This document shows, piece by piece, positions 28,100-40,068 of a stretch of 64,000 nucleotides of DNA. Below the pieces are notes generated by a model that was not told the origin of the DNA, did no database searches, and was given only the letters and a program-made list of their open reading frames with translations. Numbering within the stretch: the first letter of the stretch is position 1; each line of letters starts with the position of its first letter. The position numbers and the translations under genes are program-made. Source of the stretch: Gammaproteobacteria bacterium (GTDB lineage: Bacteria > Pseudomonadota > Gammaproteobacteria > Ga0077536); contig JADLGE010000009.1 of NCBI GenBank assembly GCA_020849475.1, forward strand, positions 124,001-188,000, given 5' to 3'.

Positions 28100-29665
28100 A
28101 TGAAAATCGCCGTGCCACGCGAAGTGCACGCCGGCGAACGCCGGGTTGCGACCACACCCGAGGTCGTCAAACAGCTAATCAAGCTTGGCTTCGACGTCAG
28201 TGTCGAAGCCGGCGCAGGCGCGGCCGCGAGCTATGCCGACGAAGCCTACGCGGAAGCGGGCGCGTCGCTGGTCGCCGATACGCGCACGCTGTGGAGCGAA
28301 GCGGACATCATCTTCAAGGTGCGCGCGCCGCAGGACCATCCGACCCTGGGCTGTCACGAGGCCGCGCTGCTGCGCGCCGGCCAGACCCTGGTGTCCTTCA
28401 TCTGGCCCGGGCAAAACCCCGAGCTCATGGACAAGCTCGCCGCCACCGGCGCCAATGTGCTGGCCATGGACAGCGTGCCGCGCATTTCACGCGCGCAGAA
28501 GATGGATGCCTTGAGCTCGATGGCCAACATCGCCGGCTATCGCGCGATTGTCGAAGCGGCCGGCGTGTTCGGACGCTTCTTCACCGGCCAGATCACCGCC
28601 GCCGGCAAAGTGCCGCCGGCCAAGGTCTTGATCATCGGCGCCGGCGTCGCCGGCCTGGCCGCCATCGGCACGGCCAAGAGCATGGGCGCCATCGTGCGTG
28701 CCTTCGACACCCGCCCTGAAGTGAAAGAGCAGGTCGAAAGCATGGACGCCGAGTTCCTGATGCTCGACTTCAAGGAAGAAGGCGGCGGCACCGGCGGCTA
28801 CGCCAAGACCATGAGCAAGGAGTTCATCGAGGCGGAAATGGCGCTCTTCGCCGAGCAGGCCAAGGAAGTCGACATCATCGTCACCACCGCGCTCATTCCC
28901 GGCAAGCCGGCGCCCAAGCTCATCACCGCCGAGATGGTGGCGAGCATGCGTAACGGCAGCGTCATCGTCGACCTCGCGTCGGAGCAGGGCGGCAACTGCG
29001 AGCTGACCGTGCCGGGTGAAATCGCGGTCAGGCATGGCGTCTCGATCATCGGTTACGCCGATTTGCCGAGCCGTCTCGCCACCCAATCGAGCCAGCTCTA
29101 CGCCACCAACCTGCGTCACCTGTTGACTGAACTGTCGCCGGCCAAGGACGGCAACATCGTCATCAACATGGACGACGAAGCGATCCGTGGCGCGACCGTC
29201 ATCAAGGAAGGCGCCATCACCTGGCCGCCACCGCCGCCGACTTTGTCGGCCGCGCCGAAGAAGGCCGCGGCCGCAGCGCCGCCGCCCAAGGCCCATGGTC
29301 ACGGCCATGCGGCAGCGCCGGCCAACCCGGTGACCACGCTCGCCGTGATGGCGGTGGGGGCATTGGCGCTGTGGGGCTTGGGCAGCGTTGCGCCGGCCGC
29401 CTTCATGTCGCATTTCACGGTGTTCGTGCTGGCGGTGTTCGTCGGTTACCAGGTGATCTGGAACGTGACGCCGGCGCTGCATACACCGCTCATGAGCGTC
29501 ACCAACGCCATCAGCGGCATCATCGTCATCGGTGCGCTGCTGCAGATTTCGACGTCGGGATTCATGATCACGCTCCTGTCGGCGGCCGCCATCCTGCTCG
29601 CCACCATCAACATCGCCGGTGGCTTCCTCGTCACCCAGCGCATGTTGCGCATGTTCCAGAAGTAG
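28100..29665 (+). CDS. pntA: Re/Si-specific NAD(P)+ transhydrogenase subunit alpha
   Basis: [63 protein letters not shown]-terminal TM helices. Confidence 0.96.
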   Translation: MKIAVPREVHAGERRVATTPEVVKQLIKLGFDVSVEAGAGAAASYADEAYAEAGASLVADTRTLWSEADIIFKVRAPQDHPTLGCHEAALLRAGQTLVSFIWPGQNPELMDKLAATGANVLAMDSVPRISRAQKMDALSSMANIAGYRAIVEAAGVFGRFFTGQITAAGKVPPAKVLIIGAGVAGLAAIGTAKSMGAIVRAFDTRPEVKEQVESMDAEFLMLDFKEEGGGTGGYAKTMSKEFIEAEMALFAEQAKEVDIIVTTALIPGKPAPKLITAEMVASMRNGSVIVDLASEQGGNCELTVPGEIAVRHGVSIIGYADLPSRLATQSSQLYATNLRHLLTELSPAKDGNIVINMDDEAIRGATVIKEGAITWPPPPPTLSAAPKKAAAAAPPPKAHGHGHAAAPANPVTTLAVMAVGALALWGLGSVAPAAFMSHFTVFVLAVFVGYQVIWNVTPALHTPLMSVTNAISGIIVIGALLQISTSGFMITLLSAAAILLATINIAGGFLVTQRMLRMFQK

Positions 29666-29673
29666 AGGCAGAC

Positions 29674-31053
29674 ATGGCTACCGGAATCGTCACTGCGAGT
29701 TACATCATCGCCGCCGTGCTCTTCATTTTGAGCCTGGGCGGCTTAAGCAACCCCGAAACCGCACGCCGCGGCAATGCCTATGGCATGACCGGCATGCTTA
29801 TCGCGATCATCGCCACCGTCTGCGGGCCACAGGTCACTTCCTATGCAATGCTGATGCTGGTCATGCTGATCGGCGGCAGCATCGGCTTCTATGCCGCCAA
29901 GCGTGTACAGATGACCGAGATGCCGGAGCTGGTCGCGATGCTGCACAGCTTCGTCGGCCTGGCGGCGGTGCTCATCGGTTACGCCACCTATGTCGGCGGC
30001 ACTGGCGACATGGAAGGCGCCGAGAAGACCATCCACGAAGTCGAGATCTATCTCGGCATTCTGATCGGCGCGGTGACCTTCACCGGCTCGGTGGTGGCCT
30101 TCGGCAAGCTGCGCGGCATGATTGACGGCAAGCCGCTGACCTTGCCGGGCCGGCATTGGTTGAACTTGGGTCTGGCCCTTGCCTGCCTGTGGCTGGGCTC
30201 GAGCTTCATCAATGGCGGCGGCACCTTCCCGCTGATCCTCATGACCCTGATAGCTTTCGGCTTCGGCGTGCACATGGTGATGGCCATTGGCGGCGCTGAC
30301 ATGCCAGTCGTGGTGTCGATGCTGAACAGCTATTCGGGCTGGGCGGCGGCGGCCACCGGCTTCATGCTGTCGAACGACCTGCTGATCGTGACCGGCGCGC
30401 TGGTCGGTTCCAGCGGCGCGATTCTGTCCTACATCATGTGCCGCGCCATGAACCGCCAGTTCCTGTCCGTCATCGCCGGTGGTTTCGGCTCGTCCGGCGG
30501 TGGCCCGGTGGCCGCCATCGAGGGTGAGGTCAATCCCTTGAGTCCGGAAGAGACCGCCGAAGCCTTGCGTGAAGCATCGAGCGTGGTGATCGTGCCGGGC
30601 TATGGCATGGCCGTCGCGCAGGCGCAGAACACGGTGTACGAAATCACCAAGAACCTGCGCGAGCGCGGCAAGACCGTGCGCTTCGCCATCCACCCGGTGG
30701 CGGGCCGCATGCCGGGCCATATGAACGTGCTGCTGGCCGAAGCGCGCGTGCCCTACGACATCGTGATGGAGATGGACGAGATCAACGACGACTTCCCCGC
30801 CACCGACGTGGTGCTGGTGATCGGCGCAAATGACATCGTCAATCCATCAGCGCAGGACGAACCCAACAGCCCCATTGCTGGCATGCCGGTGCTGGAAGTG
30901 TGGAAGGCGCAGACCGCCATCGTCATGAAGCGCTCGATGGCGAGCGGTTATGCCGGCGTCGACAATCCGCTGTTCTTCAAGGACAACACCCGCATGCTGT
31001 TCGGCGACGCCAAGCAGAGTCTGGACAGTGTGTTGAAGGCCTTGCAGGGGTGA
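29674..31053 (+). CDS. pntB: NAD(P)+ transhydrogenase subunit beta
   Basis: Polytopic N-terminus; dIII motif [19 protein letters not shown] ... [18 protein letters not shown] ... [31 protein letters not shown]. Confidence 0.97.
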   Translation: MATGIVTASYIIAAVLFILSLGGLSNPETARRGNAYGMTGMLIAIIATVCGPQVTSYAMLMLVMLIGGSIGFYAAKRVQMTEMPELVAMLHSFVGLAAVLIGYATYVGGTGDMEGAEKTIHEVEIYLGILIGAVTFTGSVVAFGKLRGMIDGKPLTLPGRHWLNLGLALACLWLGSSFINGGGTFPLILMTLIAFGFGVHMVMAIGGADMPVVVSMLNSYSGWAAAATGFMLSNDLLIVTGALVGSSGAILSYIMCRAMNRQFLSVIAGGFGSSGGGPVAAIEGEVNPLSPEETAEALREASSVVIVPGYGMAVAQAQNTVYEITKNLRERGKTVRFAIHPVAGRMPGHMNVLLAEARVPYDIVMEMDEINDDFPATDVVLVIGANDIVNPSAQDEPNSPIAGMPVLEVWKAQTAIVMKRSMASGYAGVDNPLFFKDNTRMLFGDAKQSLDSVLKALQG

Positions 31054-31095
31054 GTCGTTGCGATGGGCGCGAACTGTTTCGTGCCCATCCTGCAG

Positions 31096-31216
31096 GTGCG
31101 AATTCATTCGCACGTTCACGATGGTAGATCTGCTGTGGGTCAGGCTTCAGGCTGACATTCAAGGCGAGCTGAAGCTTTCGCCGCAACACGAATGTCAGCC
31201 TGAAGGCTGACCCACA
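31096..31216. repeat. composite repeat: family A palindrome followed by two inverted family B palindromes
   Basis: GTGCGAA-TTCA-TTCGCAC (31096-31113); TGTGGGTCAGGCTTCAGGCTGACATTC (31134-31160) and its near-perfect inverted copy GAATGTCAGCCTGAAGGCTGACCCACA (31190-31216). Confidence 0.9.
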
Positions 31217-31244
31217 ATGAAGGTGATGAAGCTCGAGCCCCGCC

Positions 31245-31804
31245 TCAACGCCCCACCGCAAACCAGCCTTTGCCTTTCAAACAGCGCAGCATGCCGATGG
31301 TCATGATCTTGGCATTCGGTGCGACGGCGTGGGCTTCACCAAGCGTAGCGCCGCAACTGGCCTGATCAGCCTCGAGACCGCCGGCCGTGCCGCCGAGTTT
31401 CCACCAGCTGGCGACGGTGACTTTCTTGCGTGGATCGGCGGGCGCGGCCGCGGGCTTGGCAGTCTGTGGCAAGGGCTCGCCTGCGCGACCCGAGGGCTCG
31501 ACGCTGACCGTCGGTGAGGTATCGGGGGCCGTGCCGAGCGCAATACCGTCCGTGCCTGCCGCAGCATCGTCGGCGAACAGCACCGCATCACCGCTCGGTT
31601 TGGCGTAGATGAAGCCCGCTGCGTTCAAACAGGCTTTGTATGCCTCGACGTCCGCGCTCTTGGCGCGACAGCCTTGTTCGGTCGCCTGCATTTCGCCGGG
31701 CCCGGCGCCGCGCTTGAAAGTCACTTCGGCGCAGCCATTCAATAACACCAGCGCGCAGCCAGAGATCATGAGTGCGGCATGGCGACCGCTACGAGATAAA
31801 ATCT

Positions 31805-31808
<4 letters not shown>
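31245..31808 (-). CDS. hypothetical lipoprotein at the 3' end of the urease cluster
   Basis: Signal with lipobox LVLLNGC; TTG start overlapping the ureG stop by 4 nt (TTGA). Confidence 0.72.
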
Positions 31809-32431
<623 letters not shown>

Positions 32432-32465
32432 ATCGATTTCCTCGCGTTCATCGCGCTCATGCGCG

Positions 32466-33116
32466 TCAGGAACGAAACAAACGGGTGTATTGGGTTTCAT
32501 GCAGGGCACTGGCCATGGCCAGTGCCGGCAGGCTGCCGCCGATGTCATCGTCATCGAGTTCAAGGCCGACGGTGACGGCGGCGCAGAGGGGCTCAAGCAG
32601 CGCACAGAGCAGTCGCTGACCGGCCACCTGTCCAAGCGGAATGAGTTTCACGCCGGCCAGCACCTGGCCTTCCAGCCAGGCCCACCCATAGGCCTGCGCG
32701 GCGCTGTCGCGCGGCACCTGCCAGTGCCAGGCGGCGCAGGCGAAGCTCGCCGCCAGTGGTACGCCACGGCCCGCGGGCAAGGGCAGATGTTCGATGCCGA
32801 GGTCGCGCAACAGACGCGCGAGCGCGAGTCCGCGGTCGCAATCATCGGCGCGTAGTTCGCGGGTTTCGCGCTGCGCGACGAGCGCCGCGCTTAAGGCTTC
32901 GAACTGGTGCTCGTCGCCGTTGGCAACGGCGTCGTAGAGTCGCGCGAAAAGCGGGATGTCGACCGCGCGCAGGCCCTGCTCCATCTGGTCGCGGAGCCAT
33001 GCGGCGAGGCTCTCGGCATCGCTGACCCAGCCGAGCTCCACCGCCATTTCGAGGCCCTGCGAATAGGCATAGGCGCCGATAGGCAGGCTCGGACTCGCGA
33101 GCTGCAGGCAGCGCAT
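32466..33116 (-). CDS. ureF: urease accessory protein UreF
   Basis: [28 protein letters not shown]; position between ureE and ureG. A TTG start at about 33140 overlapping the ureE stop is also possible. Confidence 0.93.
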   Translation of the reverse strand: MRCLQLASPSLPIGAYAYSQGLEMAVELGWVSDAESLAAWLRDQMEQGLRAVDIPLFARLYDAVANGDEHQFEALSAALVAQRETRELRADDCDRGLALARLLRDLGIEHLPLPAGRGVPLAASFACAAWHWQVPRDSAAQAYGWAWLEGQVLAGVKLIPLGQVAGQRLLCALLEPLCAAVTVGLELDDDDIGGSLPALAMASALHETQYTRLFRS

Positions 33117-33136
33117 CAAGGCCGTCGCGTTTGCGT

Positions 33137-33625
33137 TCAATGGGCATGACCGTGCGCATGGGCGTGGTGACCACCGAGCGCAGTGCCGGCGTAGGCGCCG
33201 CTTTCCGGTTCGAACACCACCGCTTCCTCGGTCACCGCAAGGCCCAGCTGCTCGAGCATGTCGGCGAGTACGTGATCGCGCAGACAGCGCACCCAGCCCG
33301 GGCCTACGGCAATTGCGACATGGCGGTTGCCCAGGTGATAGCAGGCCCGCGCGAGGCGTAAGGGATCGCTGGTGCGCGCCGTCATCACCGGCTCCGGCGC
33401 GGCCTGCACGCGCACTACGCACTCATCCTCGCCGCGCAGCAGATCGCCATCGCGCAACACCGTGCCGGGCGGCAGCACGAGGGCCGCTTCGCGGCCGCTG
33501 TCCAGCACCACGCGCTGACGACTTTTCTGGCGTTGCTCAAAGGCCAAGGTCAGCGAATCGTGTATCGGCGCCACTGCGCCGCTGAGTTTCTGTATCAGGC
33601 GTTGCATGGCGCTGCTCCGCATCAA
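33137..33625 (-). CDS. ureE: urease accessory nickel metallochaperone UreE
   Basis: [15 protein letters not shown]; His-rich C-terminus [12 protein letters not shown]. Start may be internal (MQRLIQKL). Confidence 0.95.
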   Translation of the reverse strand: MMRSSAMQRLIQKLSGAVAPIHDSLTLAFEQRQKSRQRVVLDSGREAALVLPPGTVLRDGDLLRGEDECVVRVQAAPEPVMTARTSDPLRLARACYHLGNRHVAIAVGPGWVRCLRDHVLADMLEQLGLAVTEEAVVFEPESGAYAGTALGGHHAHAHGHAH

Positions 33626-35325
33626 AAAAGGAAATAACGCTGCGCCAGCGGCAGCACCGTGGCCGCTTCGCAGGTGAGCAGCTCACCGTCGGCGCGCACT
33701 TCATAGGTCTGGCTGTCGACTTCGATGCGCGGTCGCGCATCGTTCAACACCATGTCGGCCTTGCCGATGCGGCGCGTGTTGCGCACCACGCCGATCAAGC
33801 GCTGCAGACTGAGCTGCGCCGGCACGCCGGCGGCGGCCGCGGCCTGGGAAATGAAAGTCATCGAGGTGGCGCCGAGCGCGCGACCATAGGCGCCGAACAT
33901 CGGCCGGAAATGCACCGGCTGCGGGGTCGGAATGGAGGCATTGGCATCACCCATCGGCGCCGCCACGATCATGCCGCCCTTGATGATGAGGCTGGGCTTG
34001 GCGCCGAAGAAGGCCGGTTTCCACAGCACGAGATCCGCTAGCTTGCCAACGGCAATGCTGCCCACTTCATGGGCAATGCCGTGGGTGATGGCCGGGTTGA
34101 TGCAAATCTTGGCGATGTAGCGTTTGACGCGGCCGTTGTCGTGGCGCGCCGGGTCGCCCGCCAATGCACCGCGCTGCACTTTCATCTTGTGCGCAGTCTG
34201 CCAGGTGCGCGTCACCACTTCGCCGACGCGGCCCATGGCCTGCGAGTCGGATGAGATCATGGAGAACGCGCCCAAGTCATGCAGGATGTCTTCGGCGGCG
34301 ATGGTCTCGCGACGGATGCGTGATTCGGCGAACGCCACGTCTTCGGCGATCGACGGTGACAGGTGATGACAGACCATCAGCATGTCGAGATGCTCATCGA
34401 TGGTGTTGATGGTGTAGGGCCGTGTGGGATTGGTGCTGGACGGCAGCACGTTCGCTTCCATGCACACTTTGATGATGTCGGGTGCGTGACCGCCGCCGGC
34501 GCCTTCGGTGTGATAGGTGTGGATGGCGCGGCCTTTGAACGCCGCCACCGTGTGCTCGACGAAACCCGACTCATTCAAGGTGTCGGTATGGATGGCGACC
34601 TGCACGTCGTGGGCGTCGGCGACCGCCAGACAGTTGTCGATGGCAGCCGGCGTCGTGCCCCAGTCCTCGTGCAGTTTCAAGCCAATCGCGCCTGCCGCGA
34701 CCTGTTGCTCGAGCGCGTCCGGCAGGCTGGCGTTGCCCTTGCCGAGAAAGCCCAGGTTGATGGGCAGGCCTTCAGCGGCTTCGAGCATGCGCGCCATGTA
34801 CCATGGCCCGGGCGTGCAGGTGGTGGCATTGGTGCCGGTGGCGGGGCCGGTGCCGCCGCCGAGCAGGGTGGTGACGCCCGACATCAGCGCCTCATCCACT
34901 TGCTGCGGGCAGATGAAATGGATGTGACTGTCGATGGCGCCGGGCGTGACTATCTGGCCTTCGGCGGCAATCACTTCGGTGCCCGGGCCGATGACGATGT
35001 CGACGCCGGGCTGCACATCGGGGTTGCCGGCCTTGCCGATGGCGACGATGCGGCCGTGACGTACGCCGATGTCGGCTTTGACGATACCCCAGTGATCGAT
35101 GATGAGAGCGTTGGTGATGACGAGATCCACCGCGCGGGTGTTGTCATGCTGGCTCTGGCCCATGCCATCGCGGATGACCTTGCCACCACCAAACGTCACT
35201 TCTTCGCCGTAAATGGTGTGGTCGTGTTCGACTTCGATGATGAGGGCGGTGTCGGCCAGGCGCACACGATCGCCGGTGGTCGGGCCATACATTTCGCCAT
35301 AGGCGCGACGTGAAACGCGGCTCAT
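33622..35325 (-). CDS. ureC: urease subunit alpha
   Basis: [62 protein letters not shown]. Confidence 0.98.
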   Translation of the reverse strand: MSRVSRRAYGEMYGPTTGDRVRLADTALIIEVEHDHTIYGEEVTFGGGKVIRDGMGQSQHDNTRAVDLVITNALIIDHWGIVKADIGVRHGRIVAIGKAGNPDVQPGVDIVIGPGTEVIAAEGQIVTPGAIDSHIHFICPQQVDEALMSGVTTLLGGGTGPATGTNATTCTPGPWYMARMLEAAEGLPINLGFLGKGNASLPDALEQQVAAGAIGLKLHEDWGTTPAAIDNCLAVADAHDVQVAIHTDTLNESGFVEHTVAAFKGRAIHTYHTEGAGGGHAPDIIKVCMEANVLPSSTNPTRPYTINTIDEHLDMLMVCHHLSPSIAEDVAFAESRIRRETIAAEDILHDLGAFSMISSDSQAMGRVGEVVTRTWQTAHKMKVQRGALAGDPARHDNGRVKRYIAKICINPAITHGIAHEVGSIAVGKLADLVLWKPAFFGAKPSLIIKGGMIVAAPMGDANASIPTPQPVHFRPMFGAYGRALGATSMTFISQAAAAAGVPAQLSLQRLIGVVRNTRRIGKADMVLNDARPRIEVDSQTYEVRADGELLTCEAATVLPLAQRYFLF

Positions 35326-35666
35326 GATGCGTTCTCCAGCGCGCCCATCACCGCGCCTTGAAAGCCGTACACGCGGCGTGCACCGGCATAGGCCACGAGC
35401 TGCACGGCGCGTATCTGGCCGGGCTCGAAGCGCACCGCGGTGCCGGCCGCGATGTTGAGACGAAAGCCGCGCGTCGCGGCGCGGTCGAATTCGAGCGCCG
35501 GGTTGGTTTCGAAAAAGTGATAATGCGAGCCGACCTGTATCGGGCGGTCGCCGGTGTTGGCGACTTCGATATCCAGCGTCGCGCGGCCGACATTCAATTC
35601 GATGTCGCCATCGGCGGGCAGCATTTCACCGGGAACGAATTCACCGGCAGTGAAGGCGGCACTCAT
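35322..35666 (-). CDS. ureB: urease subunit beta
   Basis: [39 protein letters not shown]. Confidence 0.97.
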   Translation of the reverse strand: MSAAFTAGEFVPGEMLPADGDIELNVGRATLDIEVANTGDRPIQVGSHYHFFETNPALEFDRAATRGFRLNIAAGTAVRFEPGQIRAVQLVAYAGARRVYGFQGAVMGALENAS

Positions 35667-35693
35667 GACATCTTGCTCCAGGGCACAGGGCTT

Positions 35694-35996
35694 TCAGACG
35701 ATGGGGTCGTGGACGGTCACGAGCTTGGTGCCGTCGGGGAAGGTCGCTTCAACCTGCACGTCGTGAATCATGGCCGGCACGCCATCCATGACATCTTCAG
35801 CCGTGAGCACCGTGCGGCCGAGCGCCATCAATTGCGCCACCGTGCGGCCGTCGCGAGCGCCTTCGAGAATGGCCGCGCTGATCAGCGCCACCGCTTCCGG
35901 ATGATTCAATTTCAAGCCGCGCGCGCGCCGTCTTTCGGCCAGCAGCGCGGCGGTGAACAGCAGCAGTTTGTCGCGTTCGCGGGGCAAGAGATCCAT
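35694..35996 (-). CDS. ureA: urease subunit gamma
   Basis: [50 protein letters not shown]. Confidence 0.98.
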   Translation of the reverse strand: MDLLPRERDKLLLFTAALLAERRRARGLKLNHPEAVALISAAILEGARDGRTVAQLMALGRTVLTAEDVMDGVPAMIHDVQVEATFPDGTKLVTVHDPIV

Positions 35997-36015
35997 GGTT
36001 CATTCCACTCGTGAT

Positions 36016-36852
36016 TCAGGTTGACCAGATGCGCGGCGCGTGGGCGTCGCGCGCCAGCAGGGTGGGGCGCAGCAGCGTCCACAGTCGTTCGAGACACACT
36101 CGCAGCGGCGCGACGTGCGGCGCGAGCAAGCGACACACCAGCACGTCGTCGAGCAAGGTGGCGCTGGCGAGCGCTGGTGATGCACACGCGAGGCTCTCGC
36201 GTGCGAGTTCCAGATGCCCGACATCGGCGCCGGTGGCAAGCAAAGTCGCGCACGCGGCATGGCCGCGCAGCGCAGCGCCATCCGCTTGCAGAGCTCGACC
36301 TGGCGCCGGACGCAGCCGCTCCAGCAACAGCGGCTGGCCGTCGCGATAGAGGGCAATGCGTTGATCGAGCGTGCCGTGCGCAAAGCCTTCGGCGCAGGCC
36401 GGCCGCCCCAGGCACAGCATTTCCCAACCGACAAAGCGCGCGCGCGGCGCAAGCTCGATGCGCGTGGTGATGCGCGCACGGGCGGCGTCGAACAAGAGGT
36501 TCTCCTGCGGCAGCCATTCGAGACACGCGTCGTCCGCCACCGTGAACACCTGCGTCAATTGCGAGACCAGTGCGCTGGAGCGATAGAAACGCGTGGCCGA
36601 GGGCGTGGTCAGCAGCACCTGCGCGCCGTCGGCAAGTTTGACTGACAACTGCAATTCATCGCCGCCGACGAGGCCGGCCGGCGGATGGATGAGATAGGCG
36701 TGGCACACATCGCTGCTTTCAGGATGGAAGGGCCGCTGCACGAGCAGCGGCCCGCAATGACGCTGCGCCGTCAGGCGTGTACGCGCGCCGCGCAGCGCGA
36801 ACTCGAGAGCGAGTTCGGCGCGCCACGGCAGGGTGACGGCGGGCGCACTCAA
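36016..36852 (-). CDS. ureD: urease accessory protein UreD
   Basis: VQRPFHPESSDVCHAYLIHPPAGLVGGDELQLSV; ATRFYRS; EWLPQENLLFDAAR. Confidence 0.95.
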   Translation of the reverse strand: MSAPAVTLPWRAELALEFALRGARTRLTAQRHCGPLLVQRPFHPESSDVCHAYLIHPPAGLVGGDELQLSVKLADGAQVLLTTPSATRFYRSSALVSQLTQVFTVADDACLEWLPQENLLFDAARARITTRIELAPRARFVGWEMLCLGRPACAEGFAHGTLDQRIALYRDGQPLLLERLRPAPGRALQADGAALRGHAACATLLATGADVGHLELARESLACASPALASATLLDDVLVCRLLAPHVAPLRVCLERLWTLLRPTLLARDAHAPRIWST

Positions 36853-36855
36853 GAC

Positions 36856-37467
36856 TCAGGCCATCCACAACAGACCGAAGCCCAGCACGCCGCTGGCGCG
36901 CAAGGCGCTGCGCAGGGCGACGGCGTTGCCGCTGTCCGTGACACGGCGCGCGAGCACATAGCCGACAGCATGCAACAGCACCGAACCCAGCACGAACGCA
37001 GCGCCGGCCAGGCCCTGGCCGCTGAGTTCGACACCATGGGCGTAGCCATGCACCAAGCCGGCGGCCGCGCCTGCCACCAGGCAGGCCAGCACCGGCAGTC
37101 GCGCATCGCGCGCGGCCAAGGGCCCGAGCAGCAAGACAGTGAGCGCTATGGCGATTTCCATCGCGGGTAGCGTGGGGTGATACGCGCCGAGCGCGGCGCC
37201 GACCATCAAGCCCACGATAAAGCTGAGCGGCGGCAGCAGGCGCCGCCTGGATGAAGTGAGACCGGCCCATAGTCCAATCACCAGCATGGCGCTGACATGA
37301 TCAAGACCGCTGAAGGGATGCATGAACGCCTGCCAGGCCGCCGCATGGGCTGCCAATGGATGGGCATCGGCGATGGGCGCTACGAGCAGCGCGATGACCA
37401 GGGTCAGGGCGCGATGGTGTTTGACTGACATAGAGACTTCACTCCCGAATATTTTTGAAGGGGGCAT
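36856..37467 (-). CDS. HupE/UreJ family nickel permease-like protein
   Basis: HPFSGLDHVSAMLVIGLWAGL; GLVHGYAHGVE; multiple TMs; position in the urease cluster. Confidence 0.9.
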   Translation of the reverse strand: MPPSKIFGSEVSMSVKHHRALTLVIALLVAPIADAHPLAAHAAAWQAFMHPFSGLDHVSAMLVIGLWAGLTSSRRRLLPPLSFIVGLMVGAALGAYHPTLPAMEIAIALTVLLLGPLAARDARLPVLACLVAGAAAGLVHGYAHGVELSGQGLAGAAFVLGSVLLHAVGYVLARRVTDSGNAVALRSALRASGVLGFGLLWMA

Positions 37468-38165
37468 CAGACCGACAGGTACTGGCGCACCAGATCGTCG
37501 CTCAACCTGTCCATCGCGTCACTCGCCACCACGCGGCCTTTGTCCATCACGCAGAAGCGGTCGGCGACGCGCCGCGCGAACGGCAGTTTCTGTTCGACCA
37601 GCAACACCGTCAGGCCCATCTCGCGATTCAACCGCAGGATCAAATCGCCTATCTCCTGCACGATGTTCGGCTGTATGCCTTCGCAGGGTTCGTCGAGGAT
37701 CAACAGACGCGGCTCCAGCACCAGCGCGCGGCCGATGGCGAGTTGCTGTTGCTGACCGCCGGACAAATCGCCGCCGCGCCGGCGCAGCATCTTTTTCAAC
37801 ACCGGAAACATCTCGTACACACGGGCCAGCGCCTCATGGCCCTGGCCGCCGCGGGTGGTGATGCCGATACGCAGGTTCTCTTCCACCGACAGGCGCGGAA
37901 AGATCTCGCGGCCTTGCGGTACATAGCCGATGCCGAGACGCGCGCGACTTTCTGCCGGCAGCGCCATCAGCGCGGTGCCCTCGATGCGCATTTCACCGTC
38001 ACGCACCGCTTCAAGACCCATCACACAGCGCAGCAAGGTCGACTTGCCGACACCGTTGCGGCCCATGAGGCAGGTGCAGGCGCCGGCTGGCACGTCGAGG
38101 CTGAGATCCCACAGGGTGTGACTTTCGCCGTAAAACTGGTTGAGCTTGGTGACGGTCAGCATCAC
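37467..38165 (-). CDS. urtE: urea ABC transporter ATP-binding protein UrtE
   Basis: GRNGVGKSTLLRCVMG, LSGGQQQQLAIGRALV, LILDEPCEGIQPNIVQEI. Confidence 0.95.
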   Translation of the reverse strand: MMLTVTKLNQFYGESHTLWDLSLDVPAGACTCLMGRNGVGKSTLLRCVMGLEAVRDGEMRIEGTALMALPAESRARLGIGYVPQGREIFPRLSVEENLRIGITTRGGQGHEALARVYEMFPVLKKMLRRRGGDLSGGQQQQLAIGRALVLEPRLLILDEPCEGIQPNIVQEIGDLILRLNREMGLTVLLVEQKLPFARRVADRFCVMDKGRVVASDAMDRLSDDLVRQYLSV

Positions 38166-38992
38166 GCCCCCAGGTAGACTTCGCGCACGCGCGCATCGTT
38201 TTGCACGTCATGCATGCTGCCTTCGGCGAGCACATGGCCCTCATGCAGCACCGTGACCGTGCGTGCGATGGAGCGCACGAACTCCATGTCGTGCTCGACC
38301 ACCACCACCGAGCGCTGGCCGGCCAGTGCCACCAGCAGTTCAGCGGTCCTCTCGGTTTCCTGGTGGGTCATGCCGGCGACGGGTTCGTCGATCAGCAGAA
38401 GCTGCGGTTCCTGCATCAACAGCATGCCGATTTCCAGCCACTGCTTCTGGCCGTGGGACAAGGCCCCGGCGCGCTGTTCGCGCTGCGCGGTGAGCCCGAC
38501 CAGCGCCAGGGTTTCGGCGATGCGATCCAGCGTTGCGCTGTCGAGGCGCGCGCGCAAGGAATGCCACACGCCCTTGGCCGCACGCATGGCGAGCTCGAGG
38601 TTGGTGGCGACCGGCAGTTGTTCGAACACCGTCGGCTTCTGGAATTTGCGCCCGATGCCGGCCTCGGCGATGTCGGGCTCGCTCATCTTCAACAGGTTCA
38701 ATTGTGGACCGAACCACGCGCGGCCGCTGTCGGGACGGGTCTTGCCGGTGATGACATCCATCATGGTGCTCTTGCCGGCGCCATTGGGGCCGATGATGCA
38801 ACGCAGTTCGCCGCGCTCGATGTAGAGCGTGAGTTCATTCAAGGCGCGAAAACCGTCGAAGCTGACGCTGATGTTCTCGACATACAGTGTGCCGTCGCCA
38901 ACCCGCGACGAGAAGCCGACGTTGTCACTGCCGGCATGGGTGAATTCGTCCCACCAGGTCGGTGCGCGGGCAGGATGGTCGGGCGCGTTCAT
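38162..38992 (-). CDS. urtD: urea ABC transporter ATP-binding protein UrtD
   Basis: GPNGAGKSTMMDVITGKTRPDSG, LSHGQKQWLEIGMLLMQEPQLLLIDEPVAGMT. Confidence 0.95.
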   Translation of the reverse strand: MNAPDHPARAPTWWDEFTHAGSDNVGFSSRVGDGTLYVENISVSFDGFRALNELTLYIERGELRCIIGPNGAGKSTMMDVITGKTRPDSGRAWFGPQLNLLKMSEPDIAEAGIGRKFQKPTVFEQLPVATNLELAMRAAKGVWHSLRARLDSATLDRIAETLALVGLTAQREQRAGALSHGQKQWLEIGMLLMQEPQLLLIDEPVAGMTHQETERTAELLVALAGQRSVVVVEHDMEFVRSIARTVTVLHEGHVLAEGSMHDVQNDARVREVYLGA

Positions 38993-40065
38993 GTCGACTT
39001 CTCCTTGCCGAGATAGCCGGCGATGCCACGTGGAATGAGCAAGGTCACCAGCACGAACATCGCGCCGAGCACGAACAGCCACAGCTCCGGCAGTGCGCCG
39101 GTAAACCAGGTCTTGGCAAAATTGACGACGAAGGCGCCGAGCAGCGCGCCGTACAAGGTGCCGCGCCCACCGACCGCCACCCAGATCACGAGCTCGATGG
39201 AATTCAAAGGTGAGAACTCGCCGGGATTGATGATGCCGACCTGTGGCACGTAGAGCGCGCCGGCAATGCCGGCCAGCACCGCCGACGCGCTGAACACCCA
39301 CAGCTTGTAATGCTCGACCTTGTAGCCAATGAAGCGCGCCCGGCTCTCGGCATCACGCACCGCCACCAGCACGCGCCCGAACTTGGAATTGACCAGCGCG
39401 CGACAGCCGCCGTAGGCGAGCGCCAGTGCCAGCACCGAGGCCACGAACAGGGCAATGCGCGTGGTGCTGGCCGCAAGTTCGAAGCCCAGGATGTCTTTGA
39501 AATCGGTCAGCCCGTTGTTGCCGCCGAAGCCCATCTCATTGCGGAAGAAAGCCAGCAGCAGTGCGTAGGTCAGGGCCTGGGTGATGATGGACAGGTAGAC
39601 GCCGGTGACGCGCGAACGAAACGCGAAGTAGCCGAATACGCCGGCCAGCACGCCGGGCACCAACATCACCATCGCCATTGCGTAGGGAAAGCTTGCAAAG
39701 CCCCACCACGCCAACGGCAGCTCCTGCCAGTTCAGAAACACCATGAAGTCCGGCAGCTCGGCGTTGCCATACACGCCGCGCGCGCCAATCTGGCGCATGA
39801 GATACATGCCCATCGCGTAACCGCCCAGCGCGAAGAACGCACCGTGGCCAAGACTCAGTATGCCGCCGAAACCCCACACCAGGTCGACCGACAGTGCGAG
39901 CAGGGCGTAACACAGGTATTTGCCGAGCAGGGTCACGGTGTAGGTCGACACATGCAGCGCCGAGCTTTCGCTGACGCCGAGATTCAAGGTCGGCACCAGC
40001 ACCACCAGCAGCAGCAGGATGCCGTACACGTAGCGATCAGGATGAGGAGCATGCAAGGCGCGCAT
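38989..40065 (-). CDS. urtC: urea ABC transporter permease UrtC
   Basis: LSVDLVWGFGGILSLGHGAFFALGGYAMGMYLMR; NNGLTDFKDILGF. Confidence 0.95.
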   Translation of the reverse strand: MRALHAPHPDRYVYGILLLLVVLVPTLNLGVSESSALHVSTYTVTLLGKYLCYALLALSVDLVWGFGGILSLGHGAFFALGGYAMGMYLMRQIGARGVYGNAELPDFMVFLNWQELPLAWWGFASFPYAMAMVMLVPGVLAGVFGYFAFRSRVTGVYLSIITQALTYALLLAFFRNEMGFGGNNGLTDFKDILGFELAASTTRIALFVASVLALALAYGGCRALVNSKFGRVLVAVRDAESRARFIGYKVEHYKLWVFSASAVLAGIAGALYVPQVGIINPGEFSPLNSIELVIWVAVGGRGTLYGALLGAFVVNFAKTWFTGALPELWLFVLGAMFVLVTLLIPRGIAGYLGKEKST

Positions 40066-40068
40066 CGC

